This document shows positions 46,976 through 58,200 of a stretch of 64,000 nt of DNA, one piece after another; positions within the stretch are counted from its first letter, which is position 1, and every line of letters begins with the position of its first letter. The stretch is from Meandrina meandrites (taxonomy: Eukaryota > Cnidaria > Anthozoa > Scleractinia > Meandrinidae). Location: NCBI GenBank assembly GCA_963693305.1, contig OY855906.1, positions 25,869,289-25,933,288 on the forward strand. Direction: 5' to 3'. The notes beneath the pieces are model-generated. The model searched no databases, was not told the DNA's origin, and worked only from the letters and a program-made list of their open reading frames with translations. A program made the position numbers and the translations under genes.

Positions 46976-46998
46976 GTAATTTGTCACCCATGATATTA
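46976..46998 (-). repeat. Right 23-bp inverted repeat flanking the recombinase
   Basis: This is the exact reverse complement of 45269-45291, 436 bp after the stop codon. It almost touches the foldback MITE at 47002-47162. Confidence 0.85.
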
Positions 46999-47001
46999 AA
47001 A

Positions 47002-47162
47002 GGTAACCAAATGGTATACTCGTGAAATTAGGAAATAATTTCACTTGCGTTTTGTCAAAATTCTAATAATTTCCCTCGCCTAAAGGGTCGGGAAATTATT
47101 AGAATTTTTACAAAACGCGCGTGAAATTATTTCTTATTTCACTCGTCACCATTTGATTACCC
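47002..47162. mobile_element. Foldback MITE with GGTAACCAAATGGT termini
   Basis: GGTAACCAAATGGTATACTC (then GAAATAATTTCAC and AATTCTAATAATTTCCC) is mirrored at about 47085-47162, ending CACCATTTGATTACC. The arms are about 70 bp with a loop of about 12 bp. Confidence 0.8.
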
Positions 47163-47306
47163 ATACTAAACTTGTAAAGCTCTTAATGTTACTGTATCCG
47201 GCTTAGCCAACGTTGTTCTGAAGGTGGTAGATCATTGCGAATTCTTATATTAGAGTATCCGTTGTACATGAACGTTTAAAAAGCCCTTGCAAAGCTGCCG
47301 GTTTCC

Positions 47307-48535
47307 GGATCATTATCAGTATCTGGTCAAAGTACCTTATGTAATTTCCTTAAAAAAAATTAACAAAATGCCCTTATGTAAATCATATCTTTAAAATTGC
47401 CAGTTTTAATCCACTGTCATAAAAATAGCAGTTTTTTTAATACTCCTTAAAACTGCCAGCTTTAAGGTTCCTTATTTAGATTCCTTAAACTGCCAGCTTT
47501 AAGATTCATTGAAACTGCCAGTTTTAAGACTCCTTAAAACTGCCAGCTTTAAGATTCATTGAAACTGCCAGCTTTAAGACTCCTTAAAACTGCCAGCTTT
47601 AAGATTCATTGAAACTGCCAGCTTTAAGACTCCTTAAAACTGCCAGCTTTACGATTCCTTAAAACTGCCAGCTTTAAGACTTATTGAAACTGCTTAAAAC
47701 TAGCTTTACGATTCCTTAAAACTGCCAGCTTTAAGACTTATTGATCCGCCAGCTGCCAGCTTTAAAACTCCTTAAAACTGCCAGCTTTAAAACTCCTTAA
47801 AACTGCCAGCTGCACGATTCCTTAAAACTGCCAGCTTTATGATTCCTTAAAACTGCCAGCTTTAAGACTTATTGAAACTGCTTAAAACTGCCAGCTTTAC
47901 GATTCCCTAAAACTGCCAGCTGCACGATTCCTTAAAACTGCCAGCTTTAAAACTCCTTAAAACTGCCAGCTTTAAGACTCCTTAAAACTGCCAGCTTTAA
48001 AACTCCTTAAAACTGCCAGCTGCACGATTCCTTAAAAGTGCCAGCTTTATGATTCCTTAAAACTGCCAGCTTTACGATTCCTTAAAACTGCCAGCTTTAC
48101 GATTCCTTAAAACTGCCAGCTGCACGACTCCTTAAAACTGCCAGCTTTAAGACTCCTTAAAACTGCCAGCTTTAAGACTTATTAAAATTGCTTAAACCTG
48201 CCAGCTTTACGATTCCTTAAAACTGCCAGCTTTAAGACTTATTGAAACTGCTTAAAACTGCCAGCTTTACGATTCCCTAAAACTGCCAGCTTTACGATTC
48301 CTTAAAACTGCCAGCTTTAAGACTCCTTAAAACTGCCAGCTTTAAGACTTATTAAAATTGCTTAAACCTGCCAGCTTTACGATTCCTTAAAACTGCCAGC
48401 TTTAAGACTTATTGAAACTGCTTAAAACTGCTAGCTTTACGATTCCTTAAAACTGCCAGCTTTCTTAAACTGTCAGTTTTAAAACTTCTTCAAACAGGCT
48501 GTAAGATTCCTTAAAACTGCCGGCTTTAATATTCT
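47307..48535 (+). repeat. ~25-bp minisatellite with 150-bp leader, copy 1
   Basis: The leader at 47307-47455 begins GGATCATTATCAGTATCTGG. The array that follows has the unit CTTAAAACTGCCAGCTTTAAGACTC, repeated about 40 times with variants (TTTACGATTC, TGCACGATTC, TTTAAAACTC). Higher-order blocks containing TTATTGAAACTG recur. The same leader and unit occur in opposite orientation at 59960-61194. Confidence 0.9.
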
Positions 48536-48800
48536 GGATCCCTGTACGTAAGAACCCTTCGATTTAAGTATCATCCCTGGATGTGAGAACCCCTCAACGT
48601 AAGCTAGACCCCCTGGACGATCCGAACCCCTCAACGCAAGAAAAAACCCCTGGATGTAAGAACCCCTCGTCGTAAGACATTTGTAAACTCCATGTACGAA
48701 CCCCTGGACGCGAGAGATGTTGAATCCCTGGAAACAATGGATTTATATCACCGTGGATGTAAGGTGAAACGGGAATCCAAGTAACGAAAGGGTAACCCCT
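48536..48800 (+). repeat. Degenerate tandem repeat of CCCTGGATGTAAGAACCCCT
   Basis: Units of roughly 25-40 bp containing CCCTGGA(T/C)G, AAGAACCCCT and CAACGTAAG recur about seven times, starting directly where the minisatellite ends. It probably forms the far end of the same element. Confidence 0.6.
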
Positions 48801-49006
48801 TAATTTACGGCTTTGTAGATTGTTTGTCAAATAAATAATGAATGTAACGAGGTGAATAACAGTAAATTCCTTTTCATTTATTTTCCTTTTTCATGTGATA
48901 GATGTAGCATCATGTTAAATCTTCTCTTTTTTTTATTATCTTTATTATCTATTATCTTTAAAAGGAATTAAAAAATAGAAAATCAAGAAGATACATTCAA
49001 GGGAGG

Positions 49007-49303
49007 GGGGGAGGGGGGGGGGGGGGGGGGGGGGGGGGACTCTTAACTATATATCCAGAGCAGTTCCTAAGGGATTGCTGAAGACTGTATTTTGAAGCTA
49101 GCGATTTTGTAACTTTTTATACGGCAGTTTACCAGTTTTGAAAAATATGTCATTGCGCGTGCGAAACTCGTGCCAATCCCAATGAAAATCGAACAAACTC
49201 ATGTAAAATGCTTATCTATGTGAGGTCTGATTTCAAAAATAAGGCAATTAGAAACCTGGCTTAGAAACAAATTGGTAGTTAAGAGTACCCCCCACCCCTA
49301 GAT
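49007..49303. mobile_element. Poly-G-ended MITE with ACTCTTAACTA termini
   Basis: A long G run followed by GACTCTTAACTATATATC pairs with TAGTTAAGAGTACCCCCCAC at 49276-49297. It differs in internal sequence from the poly-G elements at 6674 and 18262. Confidence 0.65.
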
Positions 49304-49561
49304 AACCATCATTGCTATCAGACAACATTTTGAACTCCTTCACTGGGGTTCCAAAACTTCTCAGCCAATTGAATAGCAAATGTTCTCACACATTTGTCGT
49401 GTTTGGGATTATTAGGTTCTACTTGATTTCTATCAAGTTTATATTGTATTACAATCTCTCAAATTAATTAGTAGATCGTTCGAAAATTTGCGTCAGTTTC
49501 AAAGTTCAAGTATTGAACATCTAGCCATGGCGAGAGCTTTGCCTTTTGATAGGACATCCTT

Positions 49562-52450
49562 CTAACCTGCAAAAAAAAAAAATTAAGGGAGTAGTCTTTT
49601 TTACATAAATTATATATGAGTGCCACTTAAATAAGTTCCATTTTTTTCCTTTTTTTGCGCTTTCACCATTTTCATAAATTTCCGTGATGATTTGGTCGAT
49701 ATGCCAAGGCTGAAAAAGGTATTTCCTCGAAGTTCAAATTTTTATTATAAAAGTCTGCCTGAAAAAAAAAAATCGTTTGAACCTTTTAATAATTCTTTCT
49801 AAACTTGTTTGCCTAAATGAATGGTTTGGTAATTAAACCTCAAGTAATAAATCCCATAATAACTTACTCGTGTGACATGGCAAACTGGACGTTTGTGGAT
49901 TGAGCACAACCTAAAAAATACAATACCACCAAAAATATGTTTTTTCTAAATGAAAAAAAAAAACCTGCGCTATCGCTCGGTCAATACATCAAGGCCTCGG
50001 TCTGAGATTTCCCTCTAATGACCGAACGGGCGAGGTTAATAAGTTATTTATTATATGGCCTTTTTAGCGCTGAAAAAAGGGAAACGTTTTTCAATATCCG
50101 CTTGCGCGCGCAAGAGGTCATTCGAGGTCATGCGATCCAAACCAGAGGCAATTTTTGTCTTCATTATGCCAAGCTCTAGGGCAAATTTAACCACTTTAAT
50201 TTTCACAAAACAAAGTGACCTGTGTTTACAAGTGTTTGACCCATAAAAAGTTATAAAAAGCTAAGGCAAGTAAAATTTTCATAATGCCTGGTCATTACAA
50301 GAAAATCTTGCCCGCTCATCAGCCAATCAGAGCGCGCATACTATTGCAGCCATATAATAATAATTATTAATGACTGACATTACCTCTGCTGTGTCGACCA
50401 CGGTTTCATTCGTACCATTGCTCGCCTGCCGAAAATAAAATTGGTAGTTGTGAAACATTATTAATCATTTATGAATAAGTCATGAATTAATTGTTAGTGT
50501 TATTTGTAAATAATGACATTGAAGGCATGCAAAGCATGAAAAATCATATTCATGCCTTTTATTCATTCTTTAATTTCCTCAATCAATTTTTTACCGGATC
50601 TTATATTATTACAACGTTAATTATTAATTACTAATGGCTGACATTACCTCTGCTGTGTCGACCACAGTTTCATTCAAACCATTGTTCACCTGCCGAAAAT
50701 AAAATTGGTACTTTTGAAACATTATGGCATGGCATGGCATGTTCTGCATCAGGGAAGTCTAGAAGAATTTTTGATGGATTAAAGTGGAGTACTCTACTTT
50801 CATCTGCTGAAATTGTAGGTCAGAGATTTGTTTGCAATATGTATTTGTGTTTGGGCGCTAAATCAAATTTGGACTACCCGTAGTTGCGCTTCACTGAGTG
50901 CACTGCTTCCCCCGTCCTCTATTTCACTCTATGAAAAGAATAAAACAGAAGACTCTAGCCTTAATTTTTCATATTCGGTCTTCCAGTTGAGACTAATGTT
51001 TATCATTTATCTAAATGGATGACACACCCTTTCAAATTTGTCATAACAATCGTAGTGATGCAGGAATGTAATACTACCTCTACATCAAAGTGGCTGTGAA
51101 CCACTGAACTCGAACAGTGATTTATTATCTAAGAATATAAAACCTCTGTTTTCAATAAAGTTTTGCTTAAAACAAATAATGTCATCAAAAACTTACCGTT
51201 TTTGCTTTGTCTACAGCTTCCTATAATATAAGGTTTATTTCAAGTTAGTCAATATATAACAGGTGCAGACACACAGCTTCTGTACATCTTATAATTAGAG
51301 TCTCCTTCTTTTCCTCCATTCCTCTCCCCCTCCATTCCTTCCCATCCCTTGCAGATCGGTTAGGAAACGGTTTGGAGAGACTCGTTTCTCAGAGGCTTTT
51401 ATCACTTTTTTAGAAAACTTTACTGCCCTTGTGTCTCCGAGGATGGTCATAGCAGCAACAAGTAATGACACATCCACATGTCAGTACACGTCTAGTTGAT
51501 CCTAATTTTTTTCAATTTTTTTAGTTTTTTTTTTCCTTTATAAAAATAAGTACGTTATTTACATTTCTTTGCTTCCTTTTTGGTTGCACTTACAGACAAA
51601 CGTAACTCCGCCTCCTGTCTTTTTTTTAACTGGCGGTTCTCCTCCAGTAAGCATCTGCAAAACGTTGATTGCAGTGTTAAAAAAGATGTGTCACAACAGC
51701 TATTAATTAAAACAACAAAAATTACAAAAATTATGTATCAAAGGGTAAAGATATGACAAGGGTTGCTAGTTCTATGAATGTTCTTTTTTTATAAATAGTT
51801 TATTCCTTTATTAATTTGTTCATTTGTTCATTTTCTCATTTTTAGGCTTTGTTTGTCTAAGCACCTTAAAAAATCTCACCTTTGTGTGTTCAGGGCATTA
51901 CCAGCTTGACATGCCTGGTCAACTGCCTCTTCCAATTCTGAGACAAAATCCCTTTCATTTCCTGCCAGGGGATAGAAAAATAAATACTGGATTTCAATAT
52001 ATAAAATTGTGACATTGCATTTATGAGTATGTTTCATTGTCAATGCTGGATTGATGACCCTGAAGTATTGTTATTGTAGTCAGAACATAATAAAACAAAA
52101 AGATAAAAGTAACACTTATAGTTAATTGCATATTGTAGCTCATGATCAGGCACATCTGTTTTGAACTGTTTGTCATAAAGTTGTGGATCAGATCTATCTT
52201 AATTCAGATATATATAGTCTGACCTTGGGTGCTGCAAAGGCATTGAAAACTGTAAAGTTGATTACTGTTTCATTAGAGAAATCCAATTTCTGCAGCATAC
52301 AATGTTGTAGTCTTCTTACATTATGTTAAACCCTTGCAAAGTACCTGTCAAAATGTTGCCAACAACCATTCGTTGAGCAGACATGGTTGGGTGAAAAATC
52401 CCAACTTGGAGATTGTCCCCAGCATTGTGTGAACTTGAACTAAACAGCAT
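49562..52450 (-). CDS. Unrecognised small coiled-coil protein in eight short exons
   Basis: Exons in transcript order: 52450-52345 (ATG at 52450), 51961-51880, 51654-51594, 51220-51197, 50689-50648, 50425-50384, 49910-49868, 49566-49562 (TAG). All introns are GT-AG on the minus strand, all phases match, and the sum is 405 nt (134 aa plus stop). Exon 1 has SSSSHNAGDNLQVGIFHPTM. Exons 2-3 form a helical coil (RDFVSELEEAVDQACQAGNA, LLEENRQLKKRQEAELRLS). Exon 4 is EAVDKAKT. Exons 5 and 6 are near-identical 42-bp duplicates (NGLNETVVDTAE / NGTNETVVDTAE). The ATG follows an acceptor-like TTGCAGC, so a further 5' exon may exist. I do not recognise the family. Its location inside the cell is unknown. 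Confidence 0.65.
49965..50370. mobile_element. MITE related to 8080-8290
   Basis: GAGGTTAATAAGTTATTTAT and TTATTATATGGC on the left pair with GCCATATAATAA on the right. GCCAATCAGAGCGCGCATAC near the right end matches the copy at 8220-8245. Both contain segments in CGGTCATTxGAGGxAAAT style. It lies in the intron between the last two large exons of the minus-strand gene. Confidence 0.55.
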
Positions 52451-52451
52451 G

Positions 52452-53758
52452 CTGCAAGCTACAGGATCAAATATAATAAACTACTTTAAAAAATGGGTAA
52501 ACTGTGCCTCTCAGCACATCAGTACATTCATCTGAAAAAAAAAGATTGTGTGATTGTCTCTGCAATTAAGTAGCATGAGTAAATGACTGGACATTAGATG
52601 TATATATCCATTCTAACTACTTTAAAAATTATGCAACTCAAGGCATATTAAGCAACTGGATAAATCATTAATTTCTATAGCAGAGCTGCCTTTAAGGGCT
52701 GTCCGTAACACCTACTACGGCTGAGTTTACCTTACTGTTACGGGTGAAGAAATTGTCTGTTGGTGTTACATCACTGCTATGGGTGATAACTTTGATTTAC
52801 CATGCTGCTCAAAAACTTAATGACAGCACTGTAGTGGGCCATGTCTAAGTTAGGCATGAACATTTTCATATATTAATTTTCGTTAATTTCACTCTGATCA
52901 GGAAGGTAGCCGGAATAGCTCCTGAAAATCCAGTTTTTTTAAAGTTTTCAGTATTTTTACAAATATTTAAAAAGCCCTAAGATGGCAAAAACAATTGCTA
53001 TTGCCGTCTGAAGGGGAGAAGGCTTGCTCTTTGCTTGTAAACACTGGAATCACTGTATGTCAGTGTCTCCTATTATACCTACTAGTATATTTTTTTCATA
53101 ATAATGTACTTTATAAAAATATCGCAGCTGAAAATCCAAGTATATGAGTAAATTTTTTTTAACCACAACGTTTTCAGTTCCCCCAAATTCTGAATTTCCA
53201 CGGTTTTTCATTTATCGCGCGTTGGGGGGAATGTGACGAGTACAAAAATTGTGTGATATTTGTACTCGTTAAGCGCGTTTTTTGTACTCTACGCAGGAGC
53301 GTTGGATAATAAACAGAGGAGAATTGGTCTTTAAATGGTTGATCTTGATAAACACCGATGCAGAATTGTTACTCATCGCCTTTTTTATTTGGGAAGGCAA
53401 TCATGAGCCTCTCTATGGGTACCAATGATCTTCGTTTGCTTCGCAATTTTGTGTACTCGAAGTATAATTTTCCTGAAACAGGGTGAATCACCCAAATACT
53501 TTTTGATACAATACTATCCTTTGCGTGTCAATGAGAGACTCACTGTGCGCCATGTTTAACGCACCAATCTCTACAATGTTTGTAAGAGCGAGCCGTTTAG
53601 CTTTATTATCCTTGTCTTTCCAGCTGTTAAATAACTTTCTAATTGCTTTAATGATGGTATAAAATTTAAATTATCTGAGAGCGTCTGATACTGGTGCTAC
53701 GTATTACAAGTTTTTTAGAGAGGTTTTTGAGGAATTCAGTAGACGGTTCTCACATTCG
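52452..53758. other. No recognisable gene
   Basis: This is the upstream region of the minus-strand coiled-coil gene. I looked for further minus-strand exons with matching phase and saw none that I could support. An ATG-free first exon or promoter may lie here. Confidence 0.4.
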
Positions 53759-54001
53759 ATGCGACAATTTCTCAAGGCCATTACGATGTTTAAAATCGTT
53801 AACGACCAGGCACCTCCATACCTTACCGAAATGTTCACTTCTAATAACACCTTAAACAATTACGGTCTGAAATCTTCTAATTACGACCTTGAAGTTCCCA
53901 AATACAGAACAAATTACTATAAGAATATTTTTGCCTTCATGAGTGGTGTCAAGGTCTGGAATGCCCTCCTTGCTACCTCAAAGAAGAAAAAAAAACTATA
54001 A
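53759..54001 (+). pseudogene. LINE (CR1-like) reverse transcriptase C-terminal fragment
   Basis: The frame reads AITMFKIVNDQAPPYLTEMF and later VPKYRTNYYKNIFAF, GVKVWNALLA, the conserved CR1-like LINE tail, ending in a Lys run. It is unrelated in detail to the copy at 146-607. A C run (54118-54145) lies about 120 bp downstream. Confidence 0.6.
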
Positions 54002-55276
54002 AACTTGCTGCTATTAGTACATTGAAAGGAGATTTTCGTTTTTAGGAATACCGTGTCAGATCGAATTGGGTTATTACACTGGGTCAGGAGCGTTCCACAA
54101 ATGGCTGTATTGCATCAACCCCCCCCCCCCCCCCCCCCCCCCCCCGCGTAAAGTATTTAAACAGAAATGCTTAAAATATTGAAAGTATTAACAAAGGGTG
54201 CTTCTCCTTTGATTAGAAATCCACACCGATGACTGGGCCGCCAATCACAACGTGGATCGTTGTATGTATTTGGACTGAGTAAACAACCTGGTAGACAACC
54301 GCAGTTTCAATGGAATGCTACTTACGAAAACCGGATCGAAAACTGATAGAAATTTGACTTCCATTAGAAAGGCCAACAGTTGAATTTGGAACGGACACTC
54401 TATCACCTTAGAGGTCGAAAAGATAATTGCAATTAAGAACCGAAAGCTTCGCGATTTTTATACAAGATGGGAACTTCTGTTGTAATCTTATAATAGTTTA
54501 TTTAAAGGAAAAAATGGAATGTCCGCTGGATTTACTAACTTAAAAACACTCTATCACATTAAAAGCCAGGGTGGGAACTAAAATTGGACGATAATTGTTC
54601 TCTTGCATCCTTCCTCACGTTCTTCTAAATTGGTACTACCTACTTCAGCTTCCTTCCACTGTGATGAAATTCAACTCGTTGAAATCGTGAGGTTTACAAT
54701 TTACTGGTCTGGTTATAACGGAGACTGCGTGCTTGAGGAGTTTCACAGGGAATTCACTTTTTCGAGCCCAGTAGCTTTCGTTACTTTTGCTAATGGCGTA
54801 CAAATCTGGCGCGAAGAACATTTAGAGCGCGCGCAATCCCTGTCATCTCTGGGAACTAAAATTCGTGGGAATGAAGAGTCCTTTAAGACATTGCATATAC
54901 ATTTCTTGCAACAAAACATTTCCAGCGAATTGCGAACCTCTTCAACTTGAAGCAGCTGATTATCAAGACCACAAGGATTACTAATCAATCCTTCGCTTCA
55001 AAGCCTGATACAGTACTACTAATAATAAAAAACAAACCGGAGTAGCAGAATACGACCAAATATTACAAACTTTCTTCAAGCATGATGTTTCGAAAACAGT
55101 TTTCTTAAACAGAAATGTCTTCTTCATTTCTTCTACTGACTCTCGTGGTGCTCCAATAATTGATTTCCGTTATAAGTGGCAAGTAATCCCCCCTGCTGTT
55201 ACAGAGACAAACTGTCATTCTTTTTATGCTAAACTAGTATTAACTTATTACAAAATTACATGCGGGTTCCGAAGAC
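54002..55276. other. No recognisable gene; poly-C tract at 54118-54145
   Basis: A plus frame at 54603-54950 and a minus frame at 54743-54988 overlap, and neither has a domain I know. AT-rich DNA before 55277 probably includes the promoter of the TRAF-like gene. Confidence 0.4.
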
Positions 55277-58200
55277 ATGGCTTCTCCATCGAAGAACGTT
55301 TTCGAACATGTCCGTTTCAAAGCTGACTTGGGAAGTCAGTTATTGTGTGAAATTTGGTAAGTCGTCGGCTTGCGCGTAATCCAGTTCAATGGTTAGGCTG
55401 ACCTCTTACAAAGTTTATCCATTTTTGCAGCCACAACCCTATTTTGGACGCCGAGGTCGCAACACCGTATGGCCACAGTTTCTGTGGGTTTTGCGTCGAA
55501 CAATTCCGAGCTCACGGCCGTGATAAACAATGCCAAAAGTGTCATCAAAATGTCACGGGGTTTTTTAAAAACCTGTTAGCCAATTCAGTTTTAGAAAGGG
55601 AGGAGGGCGACTGTGTCCATTGCTATGCAAAGTTTACACTCAACACGGCAACAGACCACGTGCGAAGGTGCGTGTTATTACCGGTTGACTGCAGTTTATG
55701 CAGTCTACCGGTAAAGAGGAAAGACTGCATGCAGCACATGGAGGAATGCCTGTTCAGAGATGTCGTCTGTGCCTGTGGGTTAACGGTCAAAAAGAAGGAC
55801 CAAGAAAGCCACGTCGCCACTGCTTGCGCCTTCAAAGAAGAGCCCTGTCCGTTTAAATGTGGGGAAAACGTTAAAAGGTTAGTTTACATGCTAAATAATT
55901 CATTTCTTATCAAAATCGTTGTTTAAAAGATAGGGGAAAGAGCTGCAGACGTTTATAATTAATCTACTACATGAATTTGCCGCTTGGCGGCTAAAATCGT
56001 CGGTTCTGTTGTTGCCGGGTGCTTTATAAACCATTCGCACTTGAAATCCACACCGACGCGTTCGCGGGCTATCGGAAATGTACGTAAGGTAACTCCGGTA
56101 GATTGTTCATATCCTTGATTTGCTTGCATTTCTCTACGATCAACGAATGCTTTAGGGACCACATAAAACTGTACGCCAGCGCAAAACGGAGGGCACAGTA
56201 GTGTTGGGGGCGGGGAGCATGAAATATAATGCAATAGAGATTCATTTCAGCGTCATTTGCATAGTTTTAGGACTGAGGGATCAAATCCGAAGAATCGATG
56301 TGTTGCTACATTCATGACGCACATAAAGTAAATAGCTTAATGAACAGGAACGATGGATGTTATGAATAATCAGGAAACTTCGTATCGCGTTGGAAAAACT
56401 TCAAAGGGCCTCGATATTTGATATTTGATCGATATTTGATATTTGATCGTAAGTTGTCTCACGCAGATTAAGCGTCCCTTGTATTTTTAACACAAGTGCA
56501 CTTGGAGCATAAAGCAACCACGTTCTTCTTGACATGAGGGGTTATTCCTAACATCATCATCACTGTCAAGTTATTCAGTTAGGAACTCACCCATTGTCCC
56601 TCGGACAATAGAATATCGCGCGTTGCGTGGATCGCGTAGATGTATCTTAGCTCGCTATCGCGCATTCCTCGATGAGGTCTCACGCCAACACCATGTTGCC
56701 CAGGATGTTACCCAAGCAACGCATGATATTTTTCCGCAGGAGAATCTTTTCATACCACAGAAAACTAGCATTTCATTGTATTGCGCATCCTTAGTATACT
56801 GCTAATAACATAACGCTTATTAGCGCGGGGATACAAAGTGGGGGTCGGGAAATTTTTTGTAGAAAAACATGATAATTGGCTGATTGTACAGAAAGTGATT
56901 TAACACACACCCTTGTTATGCTTTGGTGACTCGCATTTCTTAACATATATAAACGCCCAGGGCGTCTATTGCATTTTAGGGGTGCCAGTAGGGGCTTTAA
57001 ATAGATACGAGACGTTTATTTCACTTTTATAATATAACGTCAACAAGCCAAATAAGACGCGTACTTTCCTCGCAGAGTAAGATAGGAAACAAAGTTTGTT
57101 AGTAGGAGACTAATCCAATCTGCGCAGATGTTCATAACTTGATATCGATGTCTTATCCGTCATCGGAACCAACCTCTTGACATTGTTGGCCTCTTCGATG
57201 GTTGAGGCATTTCTTGGTGGGGGGAGGGAGGAGCTCTATTAAACAAGGGGCGTTCACTAACGGTGAGCGTGTAATACAAACTTTGTACCTCAAGGGGGCG
57301 CGTATTAGGTACGAGGCGTTTATTTGAGAGTGGCCGTTTATTAGATCATTTACGATATTTGACCATAGATTTTCGCCCTCCTCCTTTAAAAATGTAAATT
57401 AAATGGATTGTATACTCAAAAGAAAAATGGCTGGCAATGGTTACTATTGAATAAGCATCACTGTTTAGTATTTTAAGAATTAAAAAAAGCCATTACTTTA
57501 TGAAAAATATTTTTTTTTCATTAAAGGGTTCTCATCCCGACACACACGCTACGATGCAGTGCTGTGGGGACAGAATGTGCTGTTAAAGGGTGCCACAGTA
57601 TCATCAGGAGAGGAGAAGTACTGAACCATATATCTGCAGATCAGATGCGTCACTTCCATCTTTTAGAAGAAGAAAAAAACAACATTCTCTGGGAAGTGCA
57701 GAAGAAGGTGAGCTTACTTGGATATGATTACTATTTTGAGAAACCACCATAGTTCCGACCATCCTTCATCACGACCATAAAGTGACATATCAAACAAGAT
57801 TGCAAATGAGACTATATATTGATTTATCTATTTTAAACCGAAATCGGCAGAAATCGTTAGAACTTCGGGGATATTCTAAGTCATATCTCTGCATAAATCC
57901 CAGTAAAAGCATAGTAGTTTTCAGTCTGAGATGGTACAGAGGCCATCGCTCGCTTTAAGAGACCCAAAAAAGCCACCAACAAGCAGTTTTTCTTAATTAC
58001 ATAAAATATTACGATTTGAAAAATCATTCGGTTGCATGTTTCTGCCAATCACAATGCTATTTCAAACAGTAAACCTAATGTAGGACATTAGTTTTACCGA
58101 ATTTCTAACGATTTATACTGATTTCAGTATAAAAACGATAAAAAATCGCTTGATTTTATCGATCTTTTTCGCTTGGTTACGCCGGTTCTTATACCAAGTA

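Noticed and set aside
52224..52289. A further minus-strand exon candidate encoding KLDFSNETVINFTVFNAFAAPK with AG and GT borders
   Set aside because: It needs a phase-0 entry, but the upstream exon (52450-52345) ends in phase 1. That exon joins directly and in phase to 51961-51880.
54603..54988. Opposed frames of 115 (plus) and 81 (minus) codons
   Set aside because: Mutually overlapping, no recognisable motif, and a sequence style typical of interspersed repeats.
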